A stretch of 64,000 nt of DNA, from NCBI RefSeq assembly GCF_042681745.1, contig NZ_JBHUGF010000010.1, positions 434,001-498,000 on the forward strand, written 5' to 3'. Positions 49,101 through 56,376 of this stretch are shown here, in pieces; within the stretch, counting starts at the first letter, position 1; each line of letters begins with the position of its first letter. Source of the stretch: Saccharibacillus nicotianae (GTDB lineage: Bacteria; Bacillota; Bacilli; Paenibacillales; Paenibacillaceae). The position numbers and the translations under genes are program-made. Below the pieces are notes generated by a model that was given only the letters and a program-made list of their open reading frames with translations, was not told the DNA's origin and ran no database searches.

Positions 49101-49440
49101 AGAAAACCAATTTTATCAATACAATCATCTTATCAATGATTTAAAAAATTTAAATCCAGAATTTTTCTTTTATATGGATTTTGAAGATAAGTCATTGAAA
49201 AAGAACAGAACTATTAAAGATATACCGCATGCTGTAAATATTCCAAAATTTATATTAGATGTAGAGATTAAGAATTTAAATGATATTTATCATATTTCTG
49301 CTTCTTATCAAAAATGTTATTTAGATGATTATGAAGTAGACCACATTTTAAATTCATTATTGAAAATCTTGAACGAATTTTTTACTAACGACTATTTAAA
49401 AGAAAGTATGGATTATTTTTTAGATCAGGTAAAGAACTAA
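40111..49440 (+). CDS. Trans-AT hybrid polyketide synthase, KS-KR-ACP-KS-KR-ACP-ACP-C
   Basis: A 3109-residue megasynthase. KS1 (about 12-445; Cys192 in DSACSSS, then THGTA and KSNIGH) is followed by a linker where an AT would sit, but only remnants such as YGAKLNW remain. KR1 (about 885-1080; GGLGGIG at 894-900, Tyr1053) and ACP1 (Ser1208) follow. KS2 (about 1320-1750; Cys1490), KR2 (about 2175-2370; GGTSGIG from 2183, Tyr2338) and twin ACPs (Ser2521, Ser2630) come next. A C-terminal condensation domain (about 2690-3105) has an intact HHILLDG motif (His2821, Asp2825). There is no AT, DH, ER, thioesterase or loading domain. Two extension rounds with ketoreduction should give a polyhydroxy chain, then condensation with an amino acid supplied in trans. 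Confidence 0.93.
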   Translation: MNKNMPEKNEHNDDIAVIGIGLKIAGTENLEEYWNIFENNIDCIRDFPEYRKNDVKDFAQLYSKLIQSENESVSYNKAGYLDEIDKFDNEFFKISPIEAQVMDPVQRLLLETIFNAFDDAGYSSEMLSGSKTGIYIGYTPGSTKDNYATNIFYNNPELLKYSNVGNMPCIIPSRASYALNLQGPTMIIDSACSSSLVAIHDACSSIKNGTCTMAIAGGIRLHSFPISYEDMNVGFETDDNKTRTFDNSASGAAIGEGSAVVLLKSLKEAERDKDHIYGVIKGSAVNNDGTSASITAPNPSAQAHVVSDALKVAGISPDEIDYIETHGTATALGDPIEFRGLTSAFEKHTEQKQFCALSSSKSNIGHLYEAAGVASFIKAIAALKFKKIPGSSHFNIPNLKIDFCDSPFYVSKTTKDWDKEGLRTCGISAFGISGTNCHLILQEYKQKKESVSLGNNHILGISAKSIESMKALVKNYQTFLEKEEVDVYLFASNINLYRTHYNKRLAIVFSDKQNLIDIFSKLSTSELAFWSDIEGVYYHNEDKKASDLNYSQIKTMLERCNQTFIDTGSKLDNTSNVLKNDLSDLAQAYSYGAKLNWNLFYQNLQLQHISLPPYPFKKTRFWLPKKEQKVEWNINVTSSNPSPKNENHSPEEKSDIAENLYSDIAEDLYYERIFVKADAITQTTNIEKCLLIKQKEDDTEDLSNSLKEKFFDVDIIELDLKESQKVGIEKYCNQVFKNTNYKGISHIVIANSETNLSNDSEKKLLDMHKLKLLSIVSIYREFKNYDHNIKIVPIIKHCFEITGKEEYLDPNGATIFGLCKSLNRMFKNVSACCIDNDNHTTWNTIVDEICAISNKDIINYRHNQRYQEALTETMTHVENEPVIIKDNGIYIISGGLGGIGFETAMEMTRRAQDISLILIGRSEIPNYSEWNTIVREHPHSNTTEKIERIQQLQSQAKHAEYYAADISNKQAVEAIIKDVNKKYGQINGVIHGAGISGGTTFEEINEEYIQNMLLPKVIGTSVLDHATREQNLDFFLMFSSISTIFSSADLTGYVAGNMYLDSYSHYRKKISKGKSITVNWATWSETGMALKDNFTIDTLFQTIKTKEAIQALFKVLSQNSSSTVIARLNLKDKISLLLKTYPLQLSTKINNALQQNEPINTSHSLSDEIKSSKEYEDIENTLIKVCCKNLGYETLDINNNFFELGANSILLAIIYKDLNELFPNMLQVTDLFAYPSVNLLAAHISNKMSQYTINTQSSIDIPTTVSNHDVVPEEVAPEEKVSIPLQVNKDQNKAYAMDSNSSKSKIDNQNHEDEKDSVAIIGVGLDLPTCKDLDSYWDLLINGINAVRDIPGERSTDITKHLLFKNYTEDQIKFRKSGYLDEVNKFDHAFFGISPRDASLLDPVLRLFLQCCSDAIDDSGYGADGIKGTNTGVFLGYTANIGNAYNRLLYEMDSKLFSAALPIGQVSMTASRTAYMFDLKGPSMVIDTACSSSLVALNMACEQILFGKCDMAIAGGASLMAIPLADGSGMGFESPEEKTRAFANDSSGAAIAEGVGVVLLKSLKQAQLDGDSIYAVIKGSAINQDGSSFGIAAPNYLAQSEAIQKAWENAGIGAEDISYIEAHGTGTQLGDPIEINGIKNAFETMTNAKQICGIGSVKTNIGHANEAAGMCGLFKCILTLQHKKIPATLNFQVPNHNIDFIDSPLYVVDQPRPLQTNREKAIIGISGFGMSGTNAHIILEEAPPVTNSNKNNRSPKLFTISGRTEKAVFELVKRYQVYLNKNKNVNLNDLTATLNIGRKHYAYRLAFVYSNLSELLKKLNELSSYQSFNEIKQDWCFTGRYSIVPENKKDKYSYEITSTEQQKLNEEVKQYYNQSSSITIESYNEIIKLYVKGAKVEWKYLYDLSYTKLNLPTYPYEKNHAWYPIPVNDKKVVELTKPNEDIQPSFFHGKRWIFQKEMQLKFPSKDEAIVIIQGDALGQERLVKTIRDRGVRVINVLIAEENFKKVDKDTYYITPTVDDFKKLFVDLEHVQINKVVHMGACRDYEVSDSQELYQELEYGFFNIIDLVKGFIKARLDQNIQLVVISCNAYSISGEEKHILPYNATALSVGRVIEQEFQNIHCRSIDTDTDSTVNDIIEQLFADHNMYMVGLRKGKSYIEEFDEISLIPETNNRIKDAGTYIITGGTSGIGIQNAKLFSNKANCNLILVSRKGFPDESEWEQYKLKEEYANEIKEFEEIKRNGSVLEFVQCDISNTQDVETMLEYSRKKYGKINGIVHCAGVIKPGFILKKEKESYLSVFAPKIMGTWNLEKLTKQDELDFIILHSSNVTDAGEPGQSCYMAANSFLDSYTDLLNAQGRRTYTVNWVAWKETGMAYKHNTNVDTTTKAITNKEALHGLNQLINSNPQRLVIGQFNEEIDIIPLTKNSRNAIAASFIEKHSKLATQSKRSEVALTEVPITPTHVEEKQQVTFTPTTSKENIILTGNVENIYTPVEMTVGQIYCDILGYQEADIYEGFFDMGGDSLLLTDMHDIINNVYPDIVKIADLFEFDSIQSLAEFITSRLPEKQNVIEQFPNVETKTSTIEDSVIIQLRGNIEDKYTPVEMQIGKIYCDILGYEEADIYEGFFDMGGDSLLLTDMHDIINNVYPDIVKIADLFEFDSIQSLSEFITLSLEKKQSSKITTSEADNSTGLMQQLPLEQYYDMSTPQERIYLDYRLSKNKLVYNIGFVSDVSKNNYEDLVVNANQFFSGFEMLRTSFKIVNKKLVQFVNPVMPIPMEHVKVPSVESIDFKQYLKTFDLSKYPLFNLTVFEDNDKKLLFLDIHHILLDGYSSTLLQEYMDDFAKDEKTKKPHYSYSNYVQFEKDFYQSSEYKDMGQYWKNELETFDFKNPISRKNLDISAYGNKMIELDSELANNLTKFAKKRKTTLFNVLLGAYALALSHFLQRNDIAILTPVLNRYKPEFKDSIGVFTNLIPIRINIQPDQILSDFLKTVSQKTIGGIENQFYQYNHLINDLKNLNPEFFFYMDFEDKSLKKNRTIKDIPHAVNIPKFILDVEIKNLNDIYHISASYQKCYLDDYEVDHILNSLLKILNEFFTNDYLKESMDYFLDQVKN
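47686..48092 (+). repeat. Tandem duplication encoding the ACP doublet
   Basis: The two C-terminal ACPs repeat with a period of 327 bases (109 residues). An 80-base stretch (47686-47765 and 48013-48092) is identical base for base and the flanks are nearly so, while the interdomain linkers differ. This points to recent duplication or gene conversion. Confidence 0.85.
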
Positions 49441-49468
49441 ACTTTATTTTAAATAAGGTAAATATTTA

Positions 49469-49514
49469 TTCTGGAAGAGAAAACACTAGATTTATCAGGT
49501 TTTCTCTTCCAGAA
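49469..49514 (+). promoter_or_regulatory. 16-bp perfect stem-loop between PKS and exporter genes
   Basis: TTCTGGAAGAGAAAAC (49469-49484) and its exact complement (49499-49514) enclose a 14-base loop. No T run follows directly, so it is either a weak terminator or an mRNA processing and stability element that sets exporter levels relative to the PKS. Confidence 0.65.
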
Positions 49515-49582
49515 AATAACTTTTATTCAATAAAATAAAAGAATATATCATCTTTACATAACTATATAAAGGAGGAGAAATA

Positions 49583-51370
49583 GTGACTATTAACATAGTA
49601 AAGAATATGAAAAGTTTACTAGTACTCGTGATGAAAAATGACAAAATTTATGTAGTAATTTCTTTACTATATATTTTGAGTAATTCTATTATTCCTTTTA
49701 TCAATATTGTTTATTTTAAATATTTATTCGATGCGATTTATTTTAAATATGAATTCTCTTATATTACAAAAATTACTGTAATTACTTTAATCATAAATTT
49801 AGTAGCAACAAATATTCAAATCTATACAAAAAGTGCTATTACTCTTCGTTCCAAATGGCTTTTAGTACCTTTAACATCAATATTTTGCAAGAAGTCTATT
49901 GAAATGGATTATCAATATACAGAAGATCAATCGATTATTCAAGAAATGAATAGAGCCAAATTTATTTTAGCTAATGGTGATAATTTGGAGTTATATTTAG
50001 CAGCCGTTAATGGAATATTTATTGCATTGTTACAATTGATTTTTATTGCTATTTTAGCAACTACAATTAATCCTTTGATTATTTTGATTGTATTAACAGT
50101 AGCCATAATGAATAGCATCGTTAACTCAAAAATAGAAAAGAAAAATTATTATTTGCATAAAGAATCTCTTCCGGTAGATACAAAGTGGAGATACATTATT
50201 AATTTAGCAAACGATTTAAAATATGCGAAAGAAGTTAGACTATTTAGTTTAAAAAAATTCATTATAGACAAAGGTGATACTAACAGAAAAGAATATTTTG
50301 GATTTGTAGATGCTATTCATAACAATGAGAAAAAAGGGTTGTTACTAAATGTAGGTATGAATATTATGCAAGAAATTTCTGTAATGCTACTCCTTGTGTA
50401 TTCTGTCATTTTTAAAGGTGTAACGATTGGTAATTTTAATGCTTTGGTTAGCGCTACAGGACAGTTCAATAATAGTTTTATTCGATTTTTTGATCATATT
50501 TTAAATTTGTATACTATTAATCATTATGTTAACGATTTTTTTGAATTTTTAAATCGTAAAAGCAACCTACAAGAATCTTCTGAAAATATAAAGTTAGATG
50601 TAAATCAAGAGGCTAAACGATTTGAATGTAGGAATGTTTGTTTTCATTATCCTAATGATTCAAGACTAATTTTGAAAAACATTAATCTAATTATAGAACC
50701 TGGTGAATGTCTTGTGATCGTTGGTGAAAATGGAGCTGGTAAAACAACATTAATTAAATTATTGATGAGGCTATATGATGTCACATCTGGAGAAATTTTG
50801 TATAACAATATTAATATTAAAGACTATAACTATAACGACTATATGAGAATTCTATCGACTGTGTTTCAAGATTATAAAATATTTGCTACAAGTGTATATG
50901 AGAATATTACTTTCAAAACTCCTCAAGAAAAAGATTATGAGCTACATTCTTTATTGGAACAGAATCAATTGTTGAAAAAAATAAATTCAATGCCTTATCA
51001 AGAAAAAACAATTTTATCTAGAGAATTCGATAGTGATGGTGTGGAATTATCAGGTGGTCAATCCCAAAGGATCGCTTTTTGTAGAGCACTTTATAAAAAG
51101 AGTCCAATCATTATTTTAGATGAGCCTAGTGCAAGTTTGTCGCCTGTTGCTGAAAATGAGCTATATATACAATTTGCGAAAATAATTAAAAATAAAACGA
51201 CTATTTTTATTTCTCATCGTTTAAGTAGTTCCACCATTAGTGACAAAATCTGTGTATTGGATAATGGGGAAATTATTGAATATGGAACTCATATAGAATT
51301 ATTAAATAAAAATGGAATATACAAAAATATGTATGAATTACAATCTAAATATTATAAGGATATAGTATAA
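49583..51370 (+). CDS. ABC exporter half-transporter 1
   Basis: A 595-residue fused membrane and ATPase protein. About six helices fill residues 20-320. The nucleotide domain has Walker A GENGAGKTT (from Gly381), signature LSGGQSQ (from 489), Walker B IIILDEPS and the switch His in ISHRLS. The D-loop reads SLSP rather than the common SALD. It pairs with the next gene as a heterodimeric exporter, probably for product export and self-protection. A GTG start follows AAGGAGGAG. Confidence 0.88.
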   Translation: MTINIVKNMKSLLVLVMKNDKIYVVISLLYILSNSIIPFINIVYFKYLFDAIYFKYEFSYITKITVITLIINLVATNIQIYTKSAITLRSKWLLVPLTSIFCKKSIEMDYQYTEDQSIIQEMNRAKFILANGDNLELYLAAVNGIFIALLQLIFIAILATTINPLIILIVLTVAIMNSIVNSKIEKKNYYLHKESLPVDTKWRYIINLANDLKYAKEVRLFSLKKFIIDKGDTNRKEYFGFVDAIHNNEKKGLLLNVGMNIMQEISVMLLLVYSVIFKGVTIGNFNALVSATGQFNNSFIRFFDHILNLYTINHYVNDFFEFLNRKSNLQESSENIKLDVNQEAKRFECRNVCFHYPNDSRLILKNINLIIEPGECLVIVGENGAGKTTLIKLLMRLYDVTSGEILYNNINIKDYNYNDYMRILSTVFQDYKIFATSVYENITFKTPQEKDYELHSLLEQNQLLKKINSMPYQEKTILSREFDSDGVELSGGQSQRIAFCRALYKKSPIIILDEPSASLSPVAENELYIQFAKIIKNKTTIFISHRLSSSTISDKICVLDNGEIIEYGTHIELLNKNGIYKNMYELQSKYYKDIV

Positions 51371-51402
51371 ATTTTGTATAACATGATCAGGAGGTGAAAG
51401 AG

Positions 51403-53229
51403 TTGGGAATACAAAACAAAGTAAAAGAGATGCTTGTTTATTTTAAGAATATTTATCATTTATATAAAAAAATATGGGGACAAGATAAATCGTATGTAAT
51501 AAACAGTATATTAATTATATTTGTAAAAGCATTGTATCCGTTTAACAGAATTTTATTTTTAAAATTGATTATAGACGAATTGGCCGGAAATCTTAGATGG
51601 ACTTCTGCACTTATTTATGTGATATCGATGTGCACGATTGAACTCATCTTACGTTCATTTGATTCTATTTTTTGGACATATGAGCAAAAAAAAATATTGA
51701 GATTTAAATCTATTTTTTTGAAAGAACTTAGTATGAAAACCATGGATTTATCTTATGAACAAATAGATAATCCATATTTACATGATCATAAACAAAAAGC
51801 AATGGCTATCTTTTATCCAGGACAAGCACAGTTTATGGATCTGAAAAACACACTCATCGATTCCAAACAATTAGTTGCTTATGTATTACAGCTTATTGGA
51901 GTCATTATTATTTTTCTTACGATAACACCATATGTATTTTTAGTTTTGTTCATTATTTATTTGATCAGTATTGTTTTGAATATAATAGCTGCAGATAAAG
52001 AATTTAATGTTTGGAGTCATTCATTAGTTAATATTGGTCGTCGAGTAGGCTATTATCAAGAATTAGCTACAGATTTTACGTATGCAAAAGAAATGAGAAC
52101 AAATATATTGGGGCAATGGGTAGTCGATAAAATGTACTATTATTTTGATACGATGAAAAGTGGTGTGAATAAAGCTGTCAATGTATTTACTATAATGAAT
52201 ATTATTTCTAATACATTACAGATCACTCTTAACGGAGCAGTTTATTTTTATATAGCTTGGCTTGCGTATACAGGCTTTATACCATTATCAGATGTAATTG
52301 TATATATCAATAGTTTGGGTGTTTTTGTAACTGTACTTGCAGGGATCTCGACTTGTTTGATATCACTTCAGAAAGCAGGCATGCATTTATCTACCTATTT
52401 TAAATATTTAACAACAGTGAGTCATACGAAATCAATTGAGGACAACGCTAATATAGTATTAGATACAACTACCTTTACAGTAGAATTTATTAATGTTTAT
52501 TTTAAATATCCAGAACAAGATCATTATGCTATCAAAAATCTAAATTTAACGATTTATCCTAATGAAAAAATCGCTATTGTAGGAGAAAATGGAGCAGGAA
52601 AAACGACTTTTATCAAACTTCTATTGCGATTTTATAAGCCAACTAAAGGACAAATATTAATTAACGGAATAGATATTCAAAATATCAGTATGGATAACTA
52701 TATGAAAAATATAACAGCTGTTTTTCAGGATTTTAATATATTAAATTATCCTTTAATTGAAAACTTTGTTTTTGATCATGCTTATGAAGAGAATACGATA
52801 AAAGAGATTATACATAATCTCAATCTTGAAAAGACAGTTAATCATTTACCAAACGGCTTGTATACAGAATTAGGTCGGCTTTTTGACCATAAAGGTATAG
52901 AACTTTCAGGAGGGCAAAAACAAAAATTAGCTATAGCACGTGCACTTTTCAAAAATTCGCCTTTTGTTATTCTAGATGAACCTACTGCGATGTTATCACC
53001 CCAAGCAGAATACGAAATATACACTAATTTTGCTAAGTTAACTCAAGATAAAACAACCGTTTATATATCACATCGAATGTCCAGTTGTCGATTTTGTGAT
53101 CGTATTATTGTAATGGAATTAGGTGAAATAGTAGAGTCGGGAAATCATGAAGAACTAATAAAAAAAGAAGGTGAATATTATAAATTATATAATATTCAAG
53201 CAGAATTTTATAAAACATTAGATGATTAA
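51403..53229 (+). CDS. ABC exporter half-transporter 2
   Basis: A 608-residue partner with the same layout: six helices, Walker A GENGAGKTT (from Gly394), signature LSGGQKQ, Walker B VILDEPT, ISHRMS, and a D-loop reading MLSP. Both nucleotide sites appear intact, unlike many heterodimers with one dead site. The TTG at 51403 is chosen because AGGAGG ends 8 bases before it; the GTG at 51394 is inside that site. Confidence 0.86.
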   Translation: MGIQNKVKEMLVYFKNIYHLYKKIWGQDKSYVINSILIIFVKALYPFNRILFLKLIIDELAGNLRWTSALIYVISMCTIELILRSFDSIFWTYEQKKILRFKSIFLKELSMKTMDLSYEQIDNPYLHDHKQKAMAIFYPGQAQFMDLKNTLIDSKQLVAYVLQLIGVIIIFLTITPYVFLVLFIIYLISIVLNIIAADKEFNVWSHSLVNIGRRVGYYQELATDFTYAKEMRTNILGQWVVDKMYYYFDTMKSGVNKAVNVFTIMNIISNTLQITLNGAVYFYIAWLAYTGFIPLSDVIVYINSLGVFVTVLAGISTCLISLQKAGMHLSTYFKYLTTVSHTKSIEDNANIVLDTTTFTVEFINVYFKYPEQDHYAIKNLNLTIYPNEKIAIVGENGAGKTTFIKLLLRFYKPTKGQILINGIDIQNISMDNYMKNITAVFQDFNILNYPLIENFVFDHAYEENTIKEIIHNLNLEKTVNHLPNGLYTELGRLFDHKGIELSGGQKQKLAIARALFKNSPFVILDEPTAMLSPQAEYEIYTNFAKLTQDKTTVYISHRMSSCRFCDRIIVMELGEIVESGNHEELIKKEGEYYKLYNIQAEFYKTLDD

Positions 53230-53267
53230 GTTGCTATTTTAAATTAAAGATGAGGAGGCGAATTTTC

Positions 53268-54185
53268 ATGAATAAGGTATCGCAAATTGCTTGCTTATTT
53301 GGTGGACAAGGTACTCAGTATATAGGAATGGGAAAAGAATTTTATGATTTAGATGAAGATTGTCGTCAGATTTTTAAAATAGCGAGTCAAGTCATGAATT
53401 ACGATATGGCGGAATTATGTTTTTATGGAGAAGAAGAACAATTTACAAAGACTACATTCTCATTACCTAGTATGCTCACTATTGATCTATGTGCTTATAT
53501 TTTAGGTATCAAACAGGGTTTTTCTTTTACGGCATTAGCAGGGTTTTCATTGGGAGAATATGCAACTTTAGCCGCAGCTGAAGTTGTATCTACAGCTGAA
53601 GCTTTTGAAATTGTAAAGATACTTATTGAATCTTCTGAATCTGTTTTACAACAAGGCTCATATGGAATGATGGCTGTAAACGCTTCTAGTGAAACCTGCC
53701 AACATATTTGCGATCGTATTGAAAAAGGTGAAGTGGCAATTGCTAATTATACTTCCAAAAAGCAAATGAGTCTTGCGGGTGATATTGAAGGTTTAAATGC
53801 TTTTAAGGATATTGCCAATGAATTTGAGATAAAAACGATCCCTATTCATGTTAATCGTCCTTTCCATAATCGATTGATGAAGCCTGCTGCAGATATATTA
53901 GAAAAACAATTAGAACACTTTAAATTCTTAGATCCAAAATTACCTATATATATGAATGTTGATGGAAAAAAAGTAGATCAAGGAGATAAAATTAAATCTA
54001 ACATTATCAAGCAACTTTATTCACCAGTAAAATGGACACAAACGCTTGAGAATATGTTTACTGCAAATATAGATACTTATGTAGAATGTGGATTGAAAAG
54101 TGTTCTATCTCGAACTGTACGCGATACAATTAATATTGATAGAAAAAATACTATTTTTTTGAGTGCAAATGTTATAACAAGTTGA
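53268..54185 (+). CDS. Second discrete acyltransferase-fold protein, possible acyl hydrolase
   Basis: A 305-residue FabD-like protein with FGGQGTQ, nucleophile Ser94 in GFSLGEY (Phe instead of the usual His before Ser), and a catalytic His in RPFHNRLM. The Arg that binds the malonyl carboxylate is absent: the aligned position is Ser122 in IESSES. In trans-AT systems the AT-like proteins lacking this Arg often act as acyl hydrolases that clear stalled chains. That role is favoured here, with malonyl transfer the alternative. The ATG at 53268 follows GAGGAGG at correct spacing. Confidence 0.8.
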   Translation: MNKVSQIACLFGGQGTQYIGMGKEFYDLDEDCRQIFKIASQVMNYDMAELCFYGEEEQFTKTTFSLPSMLTIDLCAYILGIKQGFSFTALAGFSLGEYATLAAAEVVSTAEAFEIVKILIESSESVLQQGSYGMMAVNASSETCQHICDRIEKGEVAIANYTSKKQMSLAGDIEGLNAFKDIANEFEIKTIPIHVNRPFHNRLMKPAADILEKQLEHFKFLDPKLPIYMNVDGKKVDQGDKIKSNIIKQLYSPVKWTQTLENMFTANIDTYVECGLKSVLSRTVRDTINIDRKNTIFLSANVITS

Positions 54186-54230
54186 ATATACACTTAATGT
54201 AAAAAAATAAAAAAGACTGAGGTGATGATA

Positions 54231-56021
54231 TTGAATTTTATTTCCAAACAAGTCACACTTAATAGTTTATTTGAAAGTACTGCCAAACGTATTCCTCATA
54301 GTATAGCTATTCAATGCAAAGATCAAAGTATTACTTATCATGAATTATTTATAAAGGTCGACCATATTGCTCAGATAATGCGAAAGGAAAATGTAGTACC
54401 CAAAGATGTTGTTGCGATAATGATGACAAGGTCTATAGATATGATCGTAGGTATACTTGCTATCTTAAAAATAGGAGCTACGTATCTTCCTATTGATCCA
54501 GAATATCCTGACGAAAGAATAAAAATGATGTTAGAGGATAGTGGAACAATCTTAATATTAACTAATATAACTTTGATAGATAAAATAAATTTTGTGAAGA
54601 TAGGCTATATAGATAAATGGTATCAAACAGTAGTCGAACAACATACCCCTCTTTTAACAGAAATAATGCCTAATGACATAGCTTATCTTATATATACATC
54701 AGGTTCTACAGGAAAACCTAAAGGCGTTATGATTGAACATCAATCTATTGTGAATCTGATTGAAGGTATAACCCAATCTATTCAATTTTCAGAAAGTAAA
54801 AAAATATTAGCATTAACTACTGTATCGTTTGATATATTTTTAATAGAAGCTTTACTCCCATTAACTACTGGAACAATTATAATAATTGCAGGTGAGGATG
54901 TACAAAAAAATCCAAAGTTAATTGCTGATATCCTTTCTAAGGAACATATCGATATGCTTCAAATGACTCCATCAATGATGCAGTTACTCATTAATTATAA
55001 TCCGGATCTAGAAAGTCTTAGAAACTTAAAAGAGCTTATGATTGGCGGAGAATTTTTCCCAGATTCTTTATTTGCTAAAATCAAAAATACAATAAATGCT
55101 AAGATTTATAATATGTATGGTCCTACTGAAACAACAGTATGGTCTACAATAAGTGATTTGACAGGAAAAGAAAAAGTAGATATTGGGAAACCCATACAAA
55201 ATACACAACTTTTTGTGATCGATGAAAATAACATATTAGTTCAAGAAGAGGAAGAAGGGGAACTTTATATAGGGGGTATAGGTCTAGCGAGAGGATACTT
55301 AAATAGATCTGATCTTACTCAAGAGAGATTTATACATTATCCATCAATATCAGATACAAGATTATATAAAACAGGTGATCAAGTTAAGCGTTTACCGAAT
55401 GGGAATATCCAATATCTTGGCAGAATAGACAATCAAGTGAAGATCAGAGGGCATCGAATTGAAATAGAAGAAATAGAACAAATACTATTAAATTTTAAAT
55501 CTATTGATCAAGTTGCCGTTTGTTCATGGAAAGATAAAAATAACCAATCTTATTTATGTGCTTACTATACATCAAATCAAGATTTATTATCATCAAGCTT
55601 TCGAGATTTTTTAGACCCGCTTTTACCCTATTATATGCATCCACTTCATTTTATAAGAATAGACAAAATTCCACAAACATTAAATGGGAAAATAGACAGA
55701 AAAAACCTACCAGATCCAGAACAATTATTAGATAATGTTCCCGCAAAATTAACAGATCATAAATCAAATGTAGATTTACAGGTTATAGAGATAATACAAA
55801 ATAATTTAAATATTCCTTTTCCTATTGAAAATATAACAGGAGATCATACATTAGCTGATCTTGGACTCGACTCAATAACTTTCATTAAAATTATAATTTC
55901 AATCGAAGTAGAGTTTGAATTTGAATTTGAAGATCAGTATTTAAATATTAATCAATTTCCTAAACTATATACTTTAATTGCTTATATAGAAGATAGAAAA
56001 TCTATCCAATCAAATTTATAG
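54231..56021 (+). CDS. Free-standing NRPS adenylation-PCP protein, predicted glycine
   Basis: 596 residues. The adenylation domain (about 15-500) has A3 YTSGSTGKPKG, A4 FDIFLIEAL, A5 NMYGPTETTVW, A7 YKTGDQVK and A10 NGKIDR. The carrier domain (about 520-590) has the pantetheine Ser in GLDSITF. The ten-residue specificity code reads D-I-I-Q-M-G-M-V-W-K, close to the glycine code D-I-L-Q-L-G-L-I-W-K. It has no condensation domain, so it should feed the orphan condensation domain ending the PKS. The start is most likely the TTG at 54231 after GAGGTG, though the ATG at 54225 is possible. It is the last biosynthetic gene recognised in the cluster. Confidence 0.88.
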   Translation: MNFISKQVTLNSLFESTAKRIPHSIAIQCKDQSITYHELFIKVDHIAQIMRKENVVPKDVVAIMMTRSIDMIVGILAILKIGATYLPIDPEYPDERIKMMLEDSGTILILTNITLIDKINFVKIGYIDKWYQTVVEQHTPLLTEIMPNDIAYLIYTSGSTGKPKGVMIEHQSIVNLIEGITQSIQFSESKKILALTTVSFDIFLIEALLPLTTGTIIIIAGEDVQKNPKLIADILSKEHIDMLQMTPSMMQLLINYNPDLESLRNLKELMIGGEFFPDSLFAKIKNTINAKIYNMYGPTETTVWSTISDLTGKEKVDIGKPIQNTQLFVIDENNILVQEEEEGELYIGGIGLARGYLNRSDLTQERFIHYPSISDTRLYKTGDQVKRLPNGNIQYLGRIDNQVKIRGHRIEIEEIEQILLNFKSIDQVAVCSWKDKNNQSYLCAYYTSNQDLLSSSFRDFLDPLLPYYMHPLHFIRIDKIPQTLNGKIDRKNLPDPEQLLDNVPAKLTDHKSNVDLQVIEIIQNNLNIPFPIENITGDHTLADLGLDSITFIKIIISIEVEFEFEFEDQYLNINQFPKLYTLIAYIEDRKSIQSNL

Positions 56022-56126
56022 TTTAAAATATAATTAGCCTCAAAATTGTTTTAAAGTAAGTAAATCGGGGTCATATTAAATAAGCGTATCATTCAAGAGC
56101 GTATTAATTGATTTGGAGGAATTATG

Positions 56127-56294
56127 ATGAACTTAGAATCTATCGTAACAACACCTGTAATGGAAACAGAAGATACAGAAAATAGCTTTGTGGCTCAAGT
56201 ACATGCTATTTTGAAAAACCGTCAGAATTCCGATTTGGCTGTAAGAGGCAAAATTAGTGAATTGGTCAGCCGATATACAGCAACAACCAACTAA
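56127..56294 (+). CDS. Small protein (55 aa)
   Basis: Starts MNLESIVTTPVMETED, followed by an amphipathic helix (FVAQVHAILKNRQ) and a second helix (KISELVSRYTATTN). It has no Cys, signal peptide or membrane segment. GGAGGA lies 6 bases before the ATG at 56127 (a second ATG is at 56124), and a terminator follows 46 bases after the stop, so it is a real transcription unit. Base composition is closer to the chromosomal genes than to the AT-rich cluster. Function unknown; a small regulatory or carrier-associated protein cannot be excluded. Confidence 0.65.
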   Translation: MNLESIVTTPVMETEDTENSFVAQVHAILKNRQNSDLAVRGKISELVSRYTATTN

Positions 56295-56340
56295 ACTTCA
56301 TACATGTATCTAACAACAACTATAAATCATACTATATATA

Positions 56341-56376
56341 AAAACAGGCTGAACGTTAGTGTTCGCCTGTTTTTTG
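56341..56376 (+). terminator. Rho-independent terminator
   Basis: AAAACAGGCTGAAC pairs with GTTCGCCTGTTTT, one mismatch, then more Ts. It ends the small gene and probably the whole cluster. Confidence 0.88.
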
